Source of the DNA: Galerina marginata
Lineage: Eukaryota; Basidiomycota; Agaricomycetes; Agaricales; Galerinaceae
Assembly: GCA_023014335.1 (NCBI GenBank)
Contig: JAECYW010000004.1
Coordinates: forward strand, 3,658,001 to 3,722,000
Length of the DNA stretch: 64,000 bases
Direction: 5' to 3'
The notes beneath the pieces are model-generated. The model had not been told where the DNA came from and did no database searches. It saw only the letters and a program-made list of their open reading frames with translations. The translations under genes were made by a program, and so were the position numbers. This document shows, piece by piece, positions 59,684 to 64,000 of the stretch (its first letter is position 1; every line of letters begins with the position of its first letter).

Positions 59684-61250
59684 ATGGACAAGCGAGGTGG
59701 AAGCGGCTACTCCGCCGGCCCCAGTGATTCCACGCCACCGGTGCATTTTGCTTCCGCATCGACGGCCCGGAAAGCGTCCTCTTTCTTCCTCTTCAGGTTC
59801 AAACCTGTATCACGCTCGTGCTGTGATTCTCTGACTCCTCCGCATCCCAAAACACCGGAATGGCGCACTCTCTGTTCTCCTAGTTTGGCATGGGCGATTC
59901 GGGCAGAAGCTTATCCGAAGGACAGAACCAACGCTGGCGCGTAAGTTTGGTTCAGCCTTGGCCCAGATTGCGACTATTAATTCTTTCTAGTGTTCACTGT
60001 CAATTTCATTCAACCGATAACGTCAATGATCAACAATATCCGCGAGTCGCCGTAAGATCGCACACATCTCTGTACCTGCACCTGCTGCAGTCCGACCATT
60101 GCAAACACGACGTGCACTCTGACACTGTCTAAGGGTAAATATCGACCACTTATCCAAGGGAAAATGCTATTGGCTGCTAGCCTACAGGTAACGTTGGCCA
60201 GTTTCATTGCAGGCAAAGCGGCTTTCAACCTGACTGGTGCGGAATTTGATGGCAGGATTATTTTGACCTCGACGCACCACTGCAAGTCCTCCGCATCGCC
60301 ACCGTCCGTCAAAAGTACGTAACAGCAAGGTAATTCGAGCGGTGCCTCGCATTCCATTCGGAGTGATTCAATTTGTATTCGAATTCGGTTCTTGACCGAA
60401 AACGCACCTTCATTCTCCCTGCAAGTGGCTTTAGTCGATTTCATCTCCGTTTTGGGATGTCTGCTTTGGTTCGGCGGAGCTGAGGAGGGGTATATAAACG
60501 ATGGTAGGCTTATCTTGTTTCTCTCATTTCCTCTGTTCTTGCCCTCCCAGCTGAAGGTGTCAGAGGTAAATGATCTCGCCCGGCTCAGCTAGGCACTCTC
60601 GACTTCGCAGGATACGAAAGTCATTCGCTACCATCTCTTCCAATCTTAAACGAGCAACGTTCCGTGACATGAAGCTCGATTTTGCCCTCGCTTTCCCAGC
60701 GTCTCTCATTTTTCGTCGCTTTAAATCTGCCTTCACGCCTTCTACCCGACGCGCTCACAGACAGTCTGCGTCATCGATGCCTTTCGATCCCTCGGCATCC
60801 ACATCCACCCTTGGCACTCTACATTGTGATTTGCAAGGATATGGGCTTAGTCCTGTTGTCAGCGCCAGCAGCACAGCGGTGCACTTCGCCCCTGAGGTCG
60901 TCACGCGTCCACAAACTCGCTCGACGAATCGCATGAGCCTTGGGAACCGCCCGTCTCGATACCCAGACCAGCAGACAAGGTCGAGAAGAGACATCATGCC
61001 AGCTCAGATGCGACGAGAAGGCCCAAACACCTACGTCCGGGTGCCAACAATTCCAGGGGTGAGTGTCACGATAACTCTTCGTTGGCATTGGTCATTACGC
61101 TGAGGATAGCTATGGTTCTACTAGTATTTCTTCTAATTATCGCATTGTACATGGTGCAGACAAACAACCCTTGAAAAGTATGTATTTCCTGTCCTTTCAA
61201 ATTGTCTTTTTGGGGATTGAAGCGTTAGTTTTCTGACATGTCTTATTCAG
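59684..61250. other. Region with competing open frames on both strands
   Basis: Plus strand: ATG 59684 opens a frame (MDKRGGSGYSAGPSD...) that ends at a good donor at 59942 with an acceptor at 59992. A second plus frame at 60570-61103 ends near a GTGAGT donor at about 61060. Minus strand: ATG 60444 opens MKSTKATCRENEGAF..., which can be joined across a 56-nt intron to VRVHVVFAMVGLQQ. These overlap and cannot all be real. I recognise none, and I cannot decide between them. Confidence 0.35.
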
Positions 61251-61254
61251 TTAT

Positions 61255-61640
61255 CTCAATCTCCCATCCGGAATCCTCATGACACATGCCAATTTACCCC
61301 TTCTGCATCTTGGTTCATGTATCACCTCATTAGTTGTAATGCTGCAGCCTCTCGCCGTGTCGCTGCCACTTGGAATGCCGATTTATTACAAACTTAATTT
61401 CAAGGATTCTCCGAACGAATTCGGACTCTCGATTTCGCAGATTCCCTCAGCCCCGAAATTTCTGTTTGCCAATTTTTTACGTTGTCGGCACTCTCTAAGT
61501 ATAATTTAAACGGGGTTATGGATGCAGCAAAGCTAGGAAAACATTACAATTCGCAAGAACAGGTACAAGCTACTTGTGGGGGATTATATTGAAGGAAAAG
61601 GACGTCAATGGTCTGGTAAAGTTAGAATATATCTCGAATT
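61255..61640 (+). repeat. Left copy of a diverged direct repeat
   Basis: Matches 63672-63950 at roughly 70% by eye, with shared words around GCAGCCTCTCGCCG/GCAGTCTCTCGTCG, TTTCAAGGATTCTCCGAACGAA/TTTCAAGCGTTCTTCGAACGAA and GGGTTATGGATGCA/GGGTTCATGGATTCA. It lies upstream of the DUF7918 gene and may be the 3' flank of a lost neighbour copy. Confidence 0.55.
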
Positions 61641-62173
61641 TCGACGGGACAAGCTCAACAATGACTCGGAATTGTGGTTCAATTCTAAGTGAATTTGCAC
61701 TTTACTCCCTTCTCAACAGCTCATTCAAATTTCTCTAGGCACCAGTGATTGATGAGACGAATCCCGATAGGATTACTTCTGTAGTCATACGAGTCACCTT
61801 TTTCTCGACCCGCCCAGCGGAAAATTTTAGAGGCCGTCAAGCTCGCTCAAGCCGAGTCCTCAGTCCTGGAGCTGAGGGGGTCCACACCCCAGATTTCTAG
61901 TCAAAGGTTTTATTGGATGAAGTCAAATTTTGAGCAGGCCACCACGAAAGCGTCTGCGGCACTGAGCGCTTATCAGAGTCGGCACGTGATTATGAGGTCA
62001 GCACAAGGGGAGCTAGAACCCCGAGCCCGGAGGATTTCTGCTTCAATTCAATTCCGACTCCCGAGTCCCAACGATCCTCCTTGTTTATCTTGTCGATTTT
62101 CTTCTAGTCTCAGAACGAAGTTCCCCGATCCAGGTCATCGATGCTTTGAACTTGCACGTGGACCTTCTCAAAA

Positions 62174-63595
62174 ATGACTGAAAAAACCCGCTTGGAGTAT
62201 AAGAAGTTTGCAGCTTGCATCGAGGTGGACGGAAAAGAACTCACTTGCTATGCCATGGACACGAATAAGAAGGAGAACCACGTCAGCTGTTGGGTTGCGT
62301 CAGAGGAAGGCAAGGTGGGCTGCCATTGTTGTTCTATCGGCCGCGCTCGTCAGGCTTACATCTCGATTGTCATGCATCGGCAGAACTTCGCAATCAAACT
62401 AAGCAAAGATGAAACTAAAGCGAATTGCCGAGTTTCCGTACAAGTGGATGGAAAGAGAGTTGGACAGAGTCATTGCAAAAGGAAGAAAAGCAGGTTCCGT
62501 TATGATGCCCTCCAAACGTCGAGTACGACCGAACGGTTATTTATGTTTGCCCCTCTACAAACCACTGGTAAGTTGCAAAGTTTGACTGCGAGCTTTTTGA
62601 CTCCCGTGGACGCTCATACATCCCAGATGACGACAATTACGCCGACTTGGCATCTCATCTGTCTAAAACTGCCAAAGAACTTGGCGAGATATCTCTGAAG
62701 ATTCACCGCGTAACGCGTCTTACTACCGTGCAATGTGCCCGCAAGAAAACCAGTGATATTGAGTCTGAACTCGTACCGAAGCCACTGAAGGTACACGAAA
62801 GCTCGAGGAAGGCGGTTACCATGCCTCACCAGATTGCGTCAGTTAGCTCTTATCCTTTTCATTTTGACGATTATTCTCTCGGCTCAAAAGATTCGAACCT
62901 AGTTTTGGAGAACAGAGAAAAAGGGGCCAGAAAAACACGTCCGGAATGCATACAACTACATCATGCGATGTTCATGAATTACTTGCTACATTCGTGTTTA
63001 GATACCGACCACTGGGTGCGCTTTTTTTGCTTCAAAAAAATCAACACCTTACCCAGCCTTTCTTAGACGTTCTCCGTGCATGTGGTATCGTGCATAGCCA
63101 GCCTACTCTACCTAGCATGGAAGTCCCTCGAGGTGAATCATCTTTAACAGAAGGTCCGACTACAGGAATGCCTCAAGCAGAGGTGCAAGAAGCAGAAGTG
63201 GAAGCGGGCCAAGAAGACCCTGACGACATATATTTTCCAGAGGCTCTCCACCCCCTTGAGAACTCCACTGTCTCGAGTAGCATCACATCTCCACTGGACC
63301 TTGAAAACCTGGTGGAGGTCAAGCCAAAACAGGAGGAAGGCAAGCCTGATGTAAGTGAGGATGACGATGACGAGGTGACCAAAACTCTAATGGTGTGTTC
63401 TCTTTCTGCTAAGATGCCGTAATTTGGGTGTTGATTGTAGGTATGCAATCCATGCTCTAGGCTGAAGTCGAAAGGAGAAGAAACGAGAAACGCAAAGCAA
63501 AGGAAGCCGCCGCTGGCCAAAGGAAAAGGATAAAACGAGAGGTCCTTACATTCTTCAAGCCAGGAGAAGTTCCTAAAGTCATTGATTTGACATAA
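62174..63595 (+). CDS. DUF7918-domain protein
   Basis: Seen: five exons (62174-62567, 62627-62837, 62891-63015, 63067-63392, 63461-63595) give 396 aa in one frame. The N-terminal domain has KFAACIEVDGKEL, HVSCWVASEEGKVG and RVSVQVDGKRVGQ. Then comes a basic part with VHESSRKA, then FVFRYRPLDVLRACGIV across the third intron, an acidic middle (EDDDDEV), a coiled basic stretch (VERRRNEKRKAKEA), and the ending LTFFKPGEVPKVIDLT. Known: the order VDG-x-L...CW(I/V)ASE-GK...F-YRP-x-VL-A-GI...IDLT is characteristic of fungal DUF7918 proteins of unknown role. Inference: the charged tail suggests a nuclear protein. Reading without the introns at 62838 and 63016 gives early stops, which supports the model. 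Confidence 0.85.
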
Positions 63596-63671
63596 TTTGG
63601 TTCATTTTGGCGGTCGTACAATGTACTTGGTGGTCATCCGAACACTAAAAGCACTTCGTGGAGAGTCCGGT

Positions 63672-63950
63672 ATTAGTCCCACATCCAGCAAAATCACGAC
63701 ATATGATTCGGTCTTTTGCATCTTTGTTCGTGTTTCAATTCATTAGTGGTAACGTTGCAGTCTCTCGTCGCCTTGCTTCCACTTTGAATATCGATTGATT
63801 AAAAGCGTTATTTCAAGCGTTCTTCGAACGAACAAAGTTTGACTCTCCTAATTCTGATGGGTTCATGGATTCACCGAGGCTAAGGTAACACCGCATTTTG
63901 CAAGGGCGAGTATAACTACTTTTCGGCAGATTAGAGTATATCAACGGAAT
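63672..63950 (+). repeat. Right copy of the diverged direct repeat
   Basis: Partner of 61255-61640, in the 3' flank of the DUF7918 gene. It may extend to the window edge. Confidence 0.55.
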
Positions 63951-64000
63951 AGTTTGCCAATCGTCGGGTATCCGCACTTGCAGGTATACATATCCTAGTC

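Overview
The window looks like nuclear DNA of a mushroom-forming basidiomycete (Agaricomycetes). Genes are split by many short GT-AG introns (mostly 50-75 nt). Several protein families are typical of that group: seven-helix proteins of the DUF6533 and DUF6534-like type, a DUF7918 protein, an F-box-like protein with degenerate leucine-rich repeats, a heme-thiolate peroxygenase-type protein, and an Aim9-type kinase-fold protein. All exon structures were worked out by hand from splice signals, reading phase and, where possible, comparison between paralogs in the window.

Layout. 0-10.5 kb: a peroxygenase/chloroperoxidase-type gene cut by the left edge, a DUF6589-like gene ending in a CaaX box, a seven-helix membrane protein gene and an Aim9-like gene. 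11.4-27.6 kb: four minus-strand tandem copies of one seven-helix gene, each with 19 small exons, all open by manual splicing, separated by 1.8-3.2 kb spacers that are themselves degenerate repeats. 28.0-28.5 kb: a short non-autonomous hAT-like element with an 8-bp target duplication. 28.9-41.2 kb: an inverted repeat pair enclosing about 11 kb with a hypothetical gene and a large C2H2 zinc-finger regulator of Crz1 type; the stretch from 35.3 to 42.3 kb has no convincing gene. 42.3-47.4 kb: a DUF6533 seven-helix gene followed by a fifth, inverted copy of the tandem family with a damaged exon 7/8 junction.

47.7-54.4 kb is a conserved housekeeping stretch: initiator tRNA-Met, the splicing factor gene cwc2, the translation-associated gene TMA46 (convergent with cwc2) and a type II membrane glycosyltransferase-like gene. 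55.8-56.4 kb: a second hAT-like element with its own 8-bp target duplication. 56.6-58.0 kb: an F-box-like gene. 58-62.1 kb: nothing firm. 62.2-63.6 kb: a DUF7918 gene flanked by diverged direct repeats.

There is no obvious metabolic cluster. The feature that organises the window is repeated duplication of membrane-receptor-like genes with very small, strictly conserved exons, together with repeats and small transposons around them. Nothing here shows a proven new system; the best candidates for follow-up are the micro-exon array, the damaged fifth copy and the conserved reading frame inside the inverted repeats.
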